A stretch of DNA of 31,945 bases from Aureobasidium sp. EXF-3400. Its lineage: Eukaryota; Ascomycota; Dothideomycetes; Dothideales; Saccotheciaceae. The position numbers and the translations under genes were made by a program. The stretch is taken from positions 1 to 31,945 of the forward strand of contig SWBL01000457.1 of the NCBI GenBank assembly GCA_024195585.1, in the 5' to 3' direction. The notes beneath the pieces are model-generated. The model did not search any database, was not told the DNA's origin, and saw only the letters and a list, made by a program, of their open reading frames with translations. Of the stretch, positions 10,405-18,546 are shown in pieces. Every line of letters starts with the position of its first letter. The first letter of the stretch is position 1.

Positions 10405-11826
10405 ATGCAACTGAAAGGCCTTCATTATCGGCAGAGCTGTCCCGGAGGCGCATACTATGTCTGCCAGAATGGATTTAGAGGTTGCTGTTCCATTGATCCT
10501 TGCAATCCTGGTGCCACATGCCCAGACACCAGCAGCACCTTGTCTACCTCTCCAGCCACCACAAGGATACCAAGTTCAATTACCACACCGACAGCCGTAG
10601 AGACACCAGCCACGACTCCTATCGCCTCTTCAGCAACGATGGCTTCTTCCTCAACCAGCACCACCTCGACCAGCTCGCTACCAACAGCGACGAGTCTGAC
10701 ATGTCCAGCCGCTAACATGACAACGTACGTTGACCCAAACAAAGTTCAGTACTCAATCCGTTGCAATGCCGACAATTCTTACGATTCTTTCAATTCCACA
10801 TCTGTCAGCACAGGAGGATTTGGCAAATGCTTTCCAGCATGCGACAACCTCGCGGCCTGCGCAGGATTTACTTTCGTAGGATCCGACTCGGGGACATGCT
10901 ATTTGAAATCTAATCTTCCAGAGGATGGTTATTCAAGCACTGCAGGAAGCAACTATGTAACCGTCGCCTTATTGAATCGAGATGATCAAGTTGATCCACC
11001 AGCCGATGCCCCACCAACAAACTCTTCTGGCCCACCGCCTGGCTCGAAGGGAACGCCAGTTGGTGCTATCGTTGGAGGTGCGATTGGTGGCTTGATTCTT
11101 CTTGTCCTTCTTGCTCTACTTGTATTCTATTGTCTGCGCAGACGGCGTAGAATAAGGAGTGAAGAAATCAGATCCGCCACTCAGAGATTCCCACCAGGTC
11201 CTATGGAGCCTCGTCCGAAAAGCGACTCGCTTTTCGCGGCACTTGGTGGTAAGTTAGGCCGAAACATCTACATATTCAACGCTAAACTAGCCACAGGGTT
11301 CTACGGAGGACATACAACAGCGCTGAAGCAAGCACCGCTCGATGAATCTCAGCTCGCCAGAGAAGATTCTGCAAATGAATTTGCGGCCGCCAAGTTCGAT
11401 AAACCTGCAGACACACCAGCTGCTTACAAGTCAACTGGTCCTGCAGAAGTGGAAGGCAAGCCAATATACCCTTCGGCGAATGTCGGTCCTGCTCCTGTCG
11501 AAATGGATGCAAGTTCTCCCATAATGGCACCAAAAACACCAATGTCGCCACAGGTTGATGAATCACCCGTCCTAGGAAGATATGCTCCGAATGCCTACAC
11601 CAATCACGGGCAAAGCAATCTTGCAGACGAAGTGCGCAGGAGACAGCACAGTCGGCATATTATGAGCTGGAACAATTACGATGATAGAAGTGCGATCTCA
11701 CCTCCTTCGTCCATGACCATGTCTCCAAGAATCGGCTCTCCAGATGTAAGTCCTCTGATGAACAGCTCGAGAGATTCGACTGCGAGTAAATCGCCACCCG
11801 AGAGATACCGAGAACATTTCATATAA
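10405..11826 (+). CDS. Single-pass membrane protein with Cys-rich ectodomain and long cytoplasmic tail
   Basis: Exons 10405-11248 and 11297-11826 give 457 aa; the 48-bp intron 11249-11296 (GTAAGT, GCTAAAC, CACAG) keeps the frame, so an unspliced form of 473 aa is also open. Order: a Cys-rich N-terminus (CPGGAYYVCQNGFRGCC, then DPC and CPD) within residues 12-40; a Ser/Thr-rich linker (about 42-98), probably O-glycosylated; a PAN/apple-like or WSC-like Cys domain (about 100-190) with NxT/S sites; a Pro-rich stalk; a transmembrane helix at about 219-243 starting PVGAIVGGAIGG; then a basic RRRRRIR stop-transfer and a Ser/Pro-rich cytoplasmic tail. No cleavable signal peptide is visible. Fungal cell-surface proteins with this N-terminal Cys pattern are common, but their function is not established. 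A wall or surface sensor role is inference. Confidence 0.85.
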   Translation: MQLKGLHYRQSCPGGAYYVCQNGFRGCCSIDPCNPGATCPDTSSTLSTSPATTRIPSSITTPTAVETPATTPIASSATMASSSTSTTSTSSLPTATSLTCPAANMTTYVDPNKVQYSIRCNADNSYDSFNSTSVSTGGFGKCFPACDNLAACAGFTFVGSDSGTCYLKSNLPEDGYSSTAGSNYVTVALLNRDDQVDPPADAPPTNSSGPPPGSKGTPVGAIVGGAIGGLILLVLLALLVFYCLRRRRRIRSEEIRSATQRFPPGPMEPRPKSDSLFAALGGKLGRNIYIFNAKLATGFYGGHTTALKQAPLDESQLAREDSANEFAAAKFDKPADTPAAYKSTGPAEVEGKPIYPSANVGPAPVEMDASSPIMAPKTPMSPQVDESPVLGRYAPNAYTNHGQSNLADEVRRRQHSRHIMSWNNYDDRSAISPPSSMTMSPRIGSPDVSPLMNSSRDSTASKSPPERYREHFI

Positions 11827-13063
11827 AACATGCTTGCATCTGCGCCCGGCTGTCAATCTCGTATCCAAGGCCGGCTAGATAGACTATACTGAGGGAGGGT
11901 GCTGCAATTGCCAGACATCAATGTATATTTATCCATAGAGTCATATCCGCATTCCCGCACTATAAGTCGTTGTTGATTCTGTGACAACAACAGTTGAGTG
12001 TTCATCGCCTATCGAGTCGGCTTCGAGCACCGACACTGATCTGCAAACACGATAGGCCTGTGATTTTAGATCTGGACTTTGATGAGGCATATTCTTATCT
12101 TCTCCACTGACTACCGAGACATTCGTAAGGACAAGCCTTCTGCAGAAGCTTAACGAAAGGGTTACCACATGGATCAGCATCTTGGTCAAGTGTCAAGCCC
12201 ACTGGCTCCCACACTTATCTTCAACATGCAACAGATAGGTAGGATTGGTAATAACCACACCCCCATCTAAAAAGAAACCCCCCCTTCACTATATCATGCA
12301 TGAACGGAAGACGAATAACATACTTGTGAATTTTTGGACTGATGCCAAAGTGGTCACACTTTATATCGTACTAGCCACGCTGAAGACTCTCTATCCTTTG
12401 GATGAGTGTAATTTCGACTGAATAAACTTCCCTTGACGATCAGAAACGTGTCTAGTCAAAGAGCAACCATTATACGAGGCAGCTGTGGGCGGATCTACCA
12501 GCTGGCTCCATTAAGCGGGGTGACGCCGTCCCGACAACGGCACGGACGGCGACGTCTGCTCGCGTGCTTTCGCCATGAAAGCCCACCTGCCTTCTTTTTC
12601 CACTCGTGCTATCGACCTTCTCAATTCGTGCGACTCAAGTGACCGCTTTTCTATCTGCACGAGCAAAGAATAAGCTCATGACACGGCAGCTAATCTAGTT
12701 ACCTTCAGCGTGCCACTGGCTAGTCGTTCGATGGCGCCCTTGATCATTCTGTCCTCCTTCCCAACAGAGCACTAGCTGCTTTTCTTCTACATCCGCTTTC
12801 CCAGGGCTATGGAGCATCCATATCACCCGGGCATAACACACCTCCAGGGCGATATGGCGGAAAGTTCATCTACAATCTATCAAGTGGTCTTCCTGCTCCG
12901 ACCCCTGAACTTTACTATCTCGAAGAGGAAGGAGGAGTAGTTGGGTGTGGTTTATAAGGACCCAGCACAACCACCATGTAGTCCAGGTAGATTCCATCTC
13001 TCATTGTCTTCTGCACTTGATTCTGTTAGAGGCACATCCTGCCTTCTCGTTTGTTCCATCATA
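11827..13063. other. Long intergenic region upstream of the sedolisin gene
   Basis: About 1.2 kb without a supported gene. It holds the 3' flank of the membrane-protein gene, an A/C-rich stretch near 12250-12290, a GCGGGG hexamer at 12515-12520 that fits the loose CreA consensus, and the sedolisin promoter. The minus frame 11941-12189 has no convincing protein character. Confidence 0.5.
12951..12957 (+). promoter_or_regulatory. Putative TATA box of the sedolisin gene
   Basis: The heptamer TTTATAA lies 113 bp upstream of the ATG at 13064, a plausible distance for a fungal gene with a short 5' UTR. Support is by position and sequence only. Confidence 0.4.
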
Positions 13064-15065
13064 ATGCAACTCTCTCTGCTCAGTCTGAGTGTGTTGGTCG
13101 CCTCCGTCCTCGCCTCACCGACTGGAAACTATGTGATCCACGAGAAGCGTGATGCTGCTCCCATGGGCTGGAGCAAAGGCGAGCGTCTCGATCGTCGTGC
13201 GTTGATTCCAATGAAGATTGCATTGACGCAACGCAACCTCGATCAGGCCGCAGAATACCTGCACGAAGTCAGTCATCCCGAGTCTTCCAAGTATGGCCAG
13301 CACTGGACTGCACAGGAAGTGGCAGACCACTTCGCACCTAGCGACGAGACTATCTCTTCCGTCATGGATTGGCTTATCGCTTCTGGCATCTCCTCCGACA
13401 GTGTCAAGCTGAGCAAGGGCAAGAACTGGATCAACCTTGAAGCCTCAGCTGACCAAGCCGAATCGCTGCTCAACACCAAGTACCACGTTTACGAGCACGG
13501 TGTTACTGGCCAACCTCATATTGGCTGTGACGAGTACAGTCTTCCCAAGCATCTGAAGGACCACATCGACTTTGTCACTCCTTCTCTGCACTTCGATACC
13601 AGAGTCACAGAACGCTCTAACAAGTTCGAAAAGCGTAATGTAGTCCCCAATACTGGCAAGCAAATTGGTCAACCTGGCAGCGGTAGTACGCCTCATTTTG
13701 GCAAATGGATCAACAAGTCGCAGTTCATCACCCAGCTCGAACAGTGTGACGAGCAGATCACTCCAAATTGTCTGAGGGCTCTCTATCAGATTCCCAAGAG
13801 CACTGGCAAAAGCGTCAAGAACAGCTATGGCATTGTCGAGTACACTCCTGAAGCTTATGTTCCGTCTGATCTCGATCTCTTCTTTGCCAACTTCTCGGTG
13901 AAGCAAGTCGGAGACCGGCCCATCACTGACCTGATCGACGGTGGCGTTATCCAAGCAACCAACAGGAGCTTTAACTTCAATGGCGAGAGCAACCTCGATC
14001 TTGAATACGCTATGACTCTTATCTACCCCGAGAAAGTGACTTTGTACCAAGTTGGCGATCTTGTATGTGGCTTTTGTGTATATCAGTACTGGTGAAAACG
14101 CTAACTTTCAAACCCAGGTTGAAGGTGCATCATTCAACAACTTCCTTGATGCCATCGATGCTTCTTACTGCACATATGAAGGTGGCGATGACCCTTCTCA
14201 AGATGCTGTTTTCCCCGATCCGGCCGCAGGGGGCTACAAGGGCAATGAAAACTGCGGAACATTCGCACCTGCCAAGGTCATCAGCACATCCTACGGCTAC
14301 AACGAGGCCGACCTTACTCCTTTCTATGAGAAGCGCCAGTGCGATGAGTACATGAAGCTCGGTCTCATGGGTACTTCGGTCCTCTACAGCTCGGGCGATT
14401 ACGGTGTTGCTGGCAACGGCGGCCAGTGTATCGCAGCCAACGGCACTTACAACTCCGGCAAGGACGGTCGTTTCAACCCCTCCTTCCCTGGTACCTGCCC
14501 TTACGTGACATCCGTCGGAGCCACGCAAGTGATTCCCGGTACAAACATCATTGAAGCTCTTGCCACCGGCACTCAGCCTGAGGAAGCCTGCGAGACCGTC
14601 ATCTATTCTGGTGGTGGTTTCAGTAACGTCTTTGACCTCCCTAGCTACCAGGCTTCGGCCGTCAAATCGTGGTTCAAGAACTACCCTCCACCATACGGCG
14701 CTGACCGCTTCAACAACACACAAAAGACTCGTGGCTACCCCGATGTCAGTGCCAACGGTGCCAACTATATCATTGCCATCGATGGAAGCTTCGGCTTGGT
14801 CTATGGCACATCGGCATCTTCTCCTACTTTTGGTTCTATCCTCACTATCATCAATGAGAGACGTCTGCAGGCTGGCAAGAGTAGTATCGGTTTCATCAAC
14901 CCTACTCTGTATGCTTACCCTGAGGTGCTCAACGATATCACCCAGGGAGGTAACCAAGGATGTGGGACTCCTGGTTTCTCTGCCAGCAAGGGATGGGATC
15001 CAGTTACTGGATTAGGCACACCCAACTCAGTCAAGATGATGGCTCTGTTCTTGAGCTTGCCTTGA
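13064..15065 (+). CDS. Secreted sedolisin-type serine-carboxyl peptidase (S53, tripeptidyl-peptidase-like)
   Basis: Exons 13064-14062 and 14118-15065 encode 648 aa. The intron is 14063-14117 (GTATGT, GCTAAC, CCCAG). Residues 1 to about 18 (MQLSLLSLSVLVASVLAS) form a signal peptide. A pro-kumamolisin activation domain follows, ending near a Kex2-like KR at 190-191. The catalytic domain shows Glu308 and Asp312 in GESNLDLEYAM, the oxyanion Asp427 in SSGDYGV, and the nucleophile Ser565 in GTSASSPT. The end carries the calcium-binding DITQG and GWDPVTGLGTPN segments. Such enzymes work outside the cell at acid pH, releasing tripeptides or acting as endopeptidases; which applies here cannot be told from sequence. 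An in-frame ATG at 12941 would place about 40 residues before the signal peptide and is rejected. Several NxT/S sites suggest glycosylation. Confidence 0.94.
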
Positions 15066-15109
15066 AAGAAAAAAATGGTATAGGGAAATGGTAGAAGGAA
15101 ATGATTGTG

Positions 15110-15200
15110 ATTGTTGCGAAATGACCTTGTCAAGATTCGAACCGAGGACCGTCGGATTTAGTACAAGCTTCTAAGGTTGGCGCGTTCCTCCTTGGCGGCT
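15110..15200 (-). pseudogene. Possible tRNA relic
   Basis: On the minus strand, 15132-15146 reads like a tRNA T-loop (GGTTCGAATC), and the sequence around it has the general order of a tRNA 3' half, with ACCTT and AAGGT able to pair about 54 nt apart. The T stem and the anticodon stem do not pair properly, and no valid anticodon loop with U33 can be placed. It is therefore at best a decayed copy, and may be chance. Confidence 0.2.
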
Positions 15201-15320
15201 CTTTCTTAGAGTAGAGTTCAGCTCCCTCGAGTGAATGCATGATGACTGACCTTTTCACATTCTTGTTGTCTTCGCTGCCACATTCTATTCCTCTGTGCTC
15301 TGTACCCAGGTTGCCCGGAT

Positions 15321-16118
15321 CTAAGCCAGTCTTTCCATGACTAGTATGGTTCCGTCAGATATCGATGCCCGACTTCCACCCTCCACAATCCCCTTGATGT
15401 GCATGATCCGCTTCTTCAAGATTTCCCGACCCGCCGACCTCTTTCGTTTCCCCAGCAATGTACCATCAGTTGAAGTGCTCGAGAATTGTTTAATGCGCAG
15501 AAAGCATTGAGAAGCTGCTCCAGACACAGGAACACGTATGGCTCTTGACTCTCTCTGGAAGAATGAAGGCGTGATGGGCGAGATTTGATTCCGTCCCCAC
15601 AAAGCTGCTGGAAGATGGAGCCAGAATAATCATCAGAGACGACCTGCCGATGCTAGAAAGTAAGCCCAACTTCAACTGGGCAGCAGACATGACAAGGAGA
15701 AAGAGGGCAGACCTCGAGTACACTGGCGGCGGACACAAGGCCAATCCCGAGTTCATCGCCGCCACTCTCCTCGATCCAAAGGCAGCTCGAAAGGGCCTCT
15801 GCATGAAGCCAAGGTCACCATCGGATAAACCTCCACACTCAGGCTCTCATGAAGTGTCAGGATGCTGGTCCAAAACCTCTGGACACTGAAGCCATCTGGA
15901 ACCGTTTTCTGCATTACGACAGCCGTGAAAAGTGGCAGTCTTCCATCGGGGATATCAAGCGAGGTCGACAGCAAGTACCATCACAGAAGCACAATCATCA
16001 GGTCAATGGCAAGTCGGGGTTGATGGACGAATGGCTGAGGCCACTGGGTTTATTGTCAAAGTCGGCCAATCGGGGAGATCTGTATTCCTGTAAAGTGGGT
16101 TCTCACCTCTCCTTCTGA
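15321..16118 (+). pseudogene. Broken plus-strand coding relic of unknown family
   Basis: Several protein-like stretches follow each other on the plus strand but in different frames and separated by stops. One begins MTSMVPSDIDARLPPSTIP at 15339. Another reads LLEDGARIIIRDDLPMLESK from about 15603 and stays open to 15889. A third, 15849-16118, contains LDTEAIWNRFLHYDSREKWQ and NGKSGLMDEWLRPLGLL. Each looks more like protein than random sequence, but joining them needs frameshifts rather than recognisable introns. I do not recognise the family. The third stretch contains copy 1 of the direct repeat. A live multi-exon gene with unusual introns is a less likely alternative. Confidence 0.35.
15909..15998 (+). 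repeat. Direct repeat, copy 1
   Basis: This 90-base segment aligns without gaps to 17034-17123. I count 21 mismatches by eye (about 77% identity), most of them transitions. Here the plus-strand frame LHYDSREKWQSSIGDIKRGR is open; in the other copy the matching frame has a stop. Confidence 0.75.
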
Positions 16119-16161
16119 GTGCCTTCTCTCATAAACGTTGTGTCATATCACAATAAACAAT

Positions 16162-16740
16162 TCAAGCTTGCAGACCGGAGGAGACGCTTTCCTTGCACAT
16201 TGACAGCTTTTGCTGCAGCCTTGCAATCCCTTGTCTGCTTGATGTCGTCGTCAATGGGAGAGGCCTTGCCCTCCATGGTCCAGCCAGGAATGAGATGACG
16301 CCATAGACGTCTGTCCACTGGTTGGGCAAGATGGTGCCCGAAGCACAGATGACAGCTCCATAGGATAGCTGTTTGATGGCTTGATAGGTTTTCGACAGCT
16401 GGTTCTTCGCAAACTGAACCTCATCAAGGATAAGATACGGGAACGGTCTTCCAGTATCCTCATAGATTGGCGAAAAGAGCGACAGCACTGGACGCTCGGG
16501 CATCTTCTTCAAGAGTTGAGTGTCGTTGGCTGCCTCGACGCTGTCAACCCTGGCAATCTGATGGTCCTGTTCGTTGATAACGAGAAGCGAACACAGGAAC
16601 GGGTCTTCAGATGGAATATTGCCTCTCTTACCACTGTCTCAATGCAGCATACTTTGATGACGGCAGTCCCGTCCGTCGAGAGTAGCTCGGCATCTGCGTA
16701 AAGAGTATTTGCTCTCCCTGGCCACCACCTCTCCAACACA
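16162..16740 (-). pseudogene. SNF2-family helicase fragment (decayed)
   Basis: The minus strand carries an open stretch of about 110 codons, roughly 16615-16270. It reads LVINEQDHQIARVD, then PERPVLSLFSPIYED, PFPYLILDEVQFAKNQ, SKTYQAIKQLSYGAVICASG and TILPNQWTDVYGVISFLAG. LILDEVQ fits helicase motif II (DEAH-like) and CASGTILPNQ fits motif III of SNF2/Rad5-type ATPases. Upstream on the same strand, another frame reads LERWWPGRANTLYADAELLS, which resembles the region between motifs I and II. Motif I (the Walker A lysine loop) and the whole C-terminal helicase lobe are missing, and frame changes are needed within the fragment. The open part ends at 16162. It is best read as a truncated relic of a larger gene or of a repeated helicase family. 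Confidence 0.6.
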
Positions 16741-16819
16741 TCACTTCTTGCATTTAGACAGTCGATTTATCATATATCTGTTGAATGAAATCTAAAGTTT
16801 TGAAACACAAAGCTCCGCA

Positions 16820-16974
16820 ACCGCGACATCAGTCCTTCAGAGATCCTCGAGGGTGATTACGACTTTGTAATTTCCAGCTACGCATTTGTCGCTGCTCAGC
16901 ACAAGCGACTATTGGAGTACGAAAACTATCATCAGCTTGCCAGGACTGGCGGTATTGCTGCAGCCTTCGAGTGA
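16820..16974 (+). pseudogene. Second SNF2-like fragment, opposite strand
   Basis: The plus strand around 16834-16974 reads ISPSEILEGDYDFVISSYAF, followed by VAAQHKRLLEYENYHQLAR, and stops at TGA 16972-16974. A GDYDFVISSYxFV segment is typical of the stretch between motifs I and II in SNF2-type ATPases (the part that tests for an alternative loop or tail). No further helicase motif follows on this strand. It therefore appears to be a small piece of another copy, inverted relative to the fragment at 16162-16740. The assignment is tentative because the fragment is only about 50 residues. Confidence 0.35.
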
Positions 16975-17033
16975 CACAAGGTCTGTATCCATCAAGTAAA
17001 GTAACCTCGATCTCATCTCAGGTAAGGATAATG

Positions 17034-17123
17034 CTGCATTGCGACAACAGTGGCAAGTGACGGCCTTCCATCTGGGATGGGAAGCGAGGTCGACGGCGAG
17101 CATCACCACACAGGCACAACCAA
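17034..17123 (+). repeat. Direct repeat, copy 2
   Basis: This is the partner of 15909-15998, about 1.1 kb away in the same orientation. The block with no differences spans AAGCGAGGTCGAC-like sequence at 17082-17094. The coding frame open in copy 1 is interrupted here by TGA at 17058-17060, so this copy is the more decayed one as protein, although copy 1 is the more AT-rich. Confidence 0.75.
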
Positions 17124-17321
17124 AACATAGGTCACTTCACGTACACGCATTGGATCAACGAGGAATATAGCTGCTCCAACAGAGATCTTCATTTCCAAGA
17201 AAAACACTATGATAACGCTCAAAGTACTGTAACTGCCAAGTACTTTCCGCAGCAAAAAGTCAACCAGGTTCGTAAACCTTCGAGCAAACCCGCTAAAGGG
17301 GTCTTCTTGCCTCATTAAAAA

Positions 17322-17351
17322 CCCACTGGGAATTGATGAACATCCAGTGGG
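17322..17351. repeat. Inverted repeat, 8-bp arms
   Basis: CCCACTGG at 17322-17329 and CCAGTGGG at 17344-17351 are perfect reverse complements with a 14-base spacer. The flanks contain CCTCATTAAAAAC before and GAAAAGAG after. That arrangement recalls A-rich segments of some retrotransposon ends, but no LTR, primer-binding site or polymerase gene is present. Confidence 0.55.
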
Positions 17352-17410
17352 AAAAGAGTTACAAGAAACCTCTGAGACACAAGCATCTTTAAAGACGACA
17401 AGGTCAGTAT

Positions 17411-17872
17411 TCAATATCCTTCAACTCTGAAGTATGCTCTTTTGCCATGTGGATTGTGGACAATATTGTGCATGTAAGCATTCTCAATACGGCGGATTGT
17501 GTAGGCATCGGCGCGTCGGAGAGCTTCTTCCCTGCTCATGGAACTTGTTTGTGGTGTGGTTGGGGCCGCTGAGAACAGGGGTGTTGTGGTGATAGAGGCA
17601 GAGGCCAGGCTCATCTCATCCCAGGCGTCGCTTGTCCACCCGAAGATTTCGTTGTGGATGCGACGTTGTTGTCTGGCCTTGTTGCCTGTGGGAGAGCAGG
17701 ACTTTTTGGTGGTGATGGTGGAGGAGGAGGAGGAGGACGAGGAGGAGGAGGTAGTAGTGCTGGACCCCTTGATGGCGGTACGCAGCTTGTTTTGTGTGTT
17801 GAGGAGCCACTTTGTAAGGCGGCAGATCTTCTTGACTTGTGCCTGGGTGAGGAGGGTAGGAGTGCTTGCCAT
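17411..17872 (-). CDS. Hypothetical protein with serine run
   Basis: A single open frame of 153 aa starts at ATG 17872. The N-terminus (TPTLLTQAQVKKICRLTKWL) could form a helix. A Thr/Ser-rich low-complexity tract follows at about residues 37-56. The C-terminal half is better structured by eye: RRIHNEIFGWTSDAWDEMS and later SREEALRRADAYTIRRIENA, ending GKRAYFRVEGY. I do not recognise the family. The conserved-looking C-terminal half and the clean ATG-to-stop frame support a real gene. Its position beside the decayed patch and the simple-sequence tract argue for caution. The opposite strand is also open but is a homopolymeric Glu-rich shadow. Confidence 0.5.
   Translation of the reverse strand: MASTPTLLTQAQVKKICRLTKWLLNTQNKLRTAIKGSSTTTSSSSSSSSSSTITTKKSCSPTGNKARQQRRIHNEIFGWTSDAWDEMSLASASITTTPLFSAAPTTPQTSSMSREEALRRADAYTIRRIENAYMHNIVHNPHGKRAYFRVEGY
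17718..17756. repeat. GGA/TCC trinucleotide tract
   Basis: A near-perfect run of GAG/GGA triplets, interrupted by one GAC, lies within the hypothetical gene and encodes its serine run on the minus strand. Length variation between strains would change the serine count without shifting the frame. Confidence 0.85.
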
Positions 17873-18546
17873 TTTGTATGTGTGGAAGAGAGGATTGTAT
17901 ATGAGAGGGGAGGTGCAGGGTCAGTGTACCTAGCTTCAGTATACTAATCTCTTTCAATTTTGAGTTGATGGGTGTGTTTTCTTGACTTATAGCAGTTACA
18001 AAGAATCACTGTTGGATGAGAGGAGGAAACGAGGGAAGAGGAGGAGCAGCGCTATTTGTATCTGAAGTGGATCACAGAAGTCGAAAAGATCACTCGCCCA
18101 GTATGCGAGAGAGTTGCGTCCATTCAAGATTTCCCACCCCCACTTGACCAATACAAAGCCTGGGTTCCTATAGCTGACTGACCTGGGAGTGGTATTGAGG
18201 TATATCAATTTTTCGCTCCAAGGCAGCAGCCCGTGGCCGAGCGAACCCCAGCTCTTGAAGACTCTATAGTATTCTGTGGTTTGCTCTATGATTTCATCCA
18301 TGTATCAATTTCAAAGAGATGTCGCAAAGTAACTCAAGTCCTCGCGAGACCCTAGACGAGGATTGTCCCATTCGCTGAGTCGAGAGGTTGGAGACCGGTT
18401 TACACAGAATGCGATGTCTCAGATATTCTCTCACGAATAAGAGAACTATGACTGTTGTCAGGACTCAGCGCGAAGGCGATGGCGATACTTGTCGACTTCT
18501 ACTGCTTTTCTTTTTCACATGACCAACCCAGTCGAAGAGATTCAAG
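17873..18546. other. Intergenic region with one doubtful open frame
   Basis: About 670 bp between the divergent hypothetical genes. The minus frame 18301-17996 (101 aa, starting MDEIIEQTTEYYRVFKSWG) has a protein-like amino-acid mix in its middle (KWGWEILNGRNSLAYWASDL), but no recognised domain and no clear splice partners. It may be a gene fragment or chance. I see nothing else. Confidence 0.35.

Noticed and set aside
12941..13063. Upstream in-frame ATG for the sedolisin
   Set aside because: It would bury the signal peptide behind about 40 residues and lies at the TATA-like element, so it is probably promoter or 5' UTR.
13445..14957. Minus-strand open frames of 201 and 275 codons
   Set aside because: Both are antisense to the sedolisin gene, whose catalytic residues, signal peptide and intron are clear on the plus strand.
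17538..17933. Plus-strand frame with a run of Glu
   Set aside because: It is the antisense of the TCC/serine tract. The minus frame has a better amino-acid mix and a clean end.
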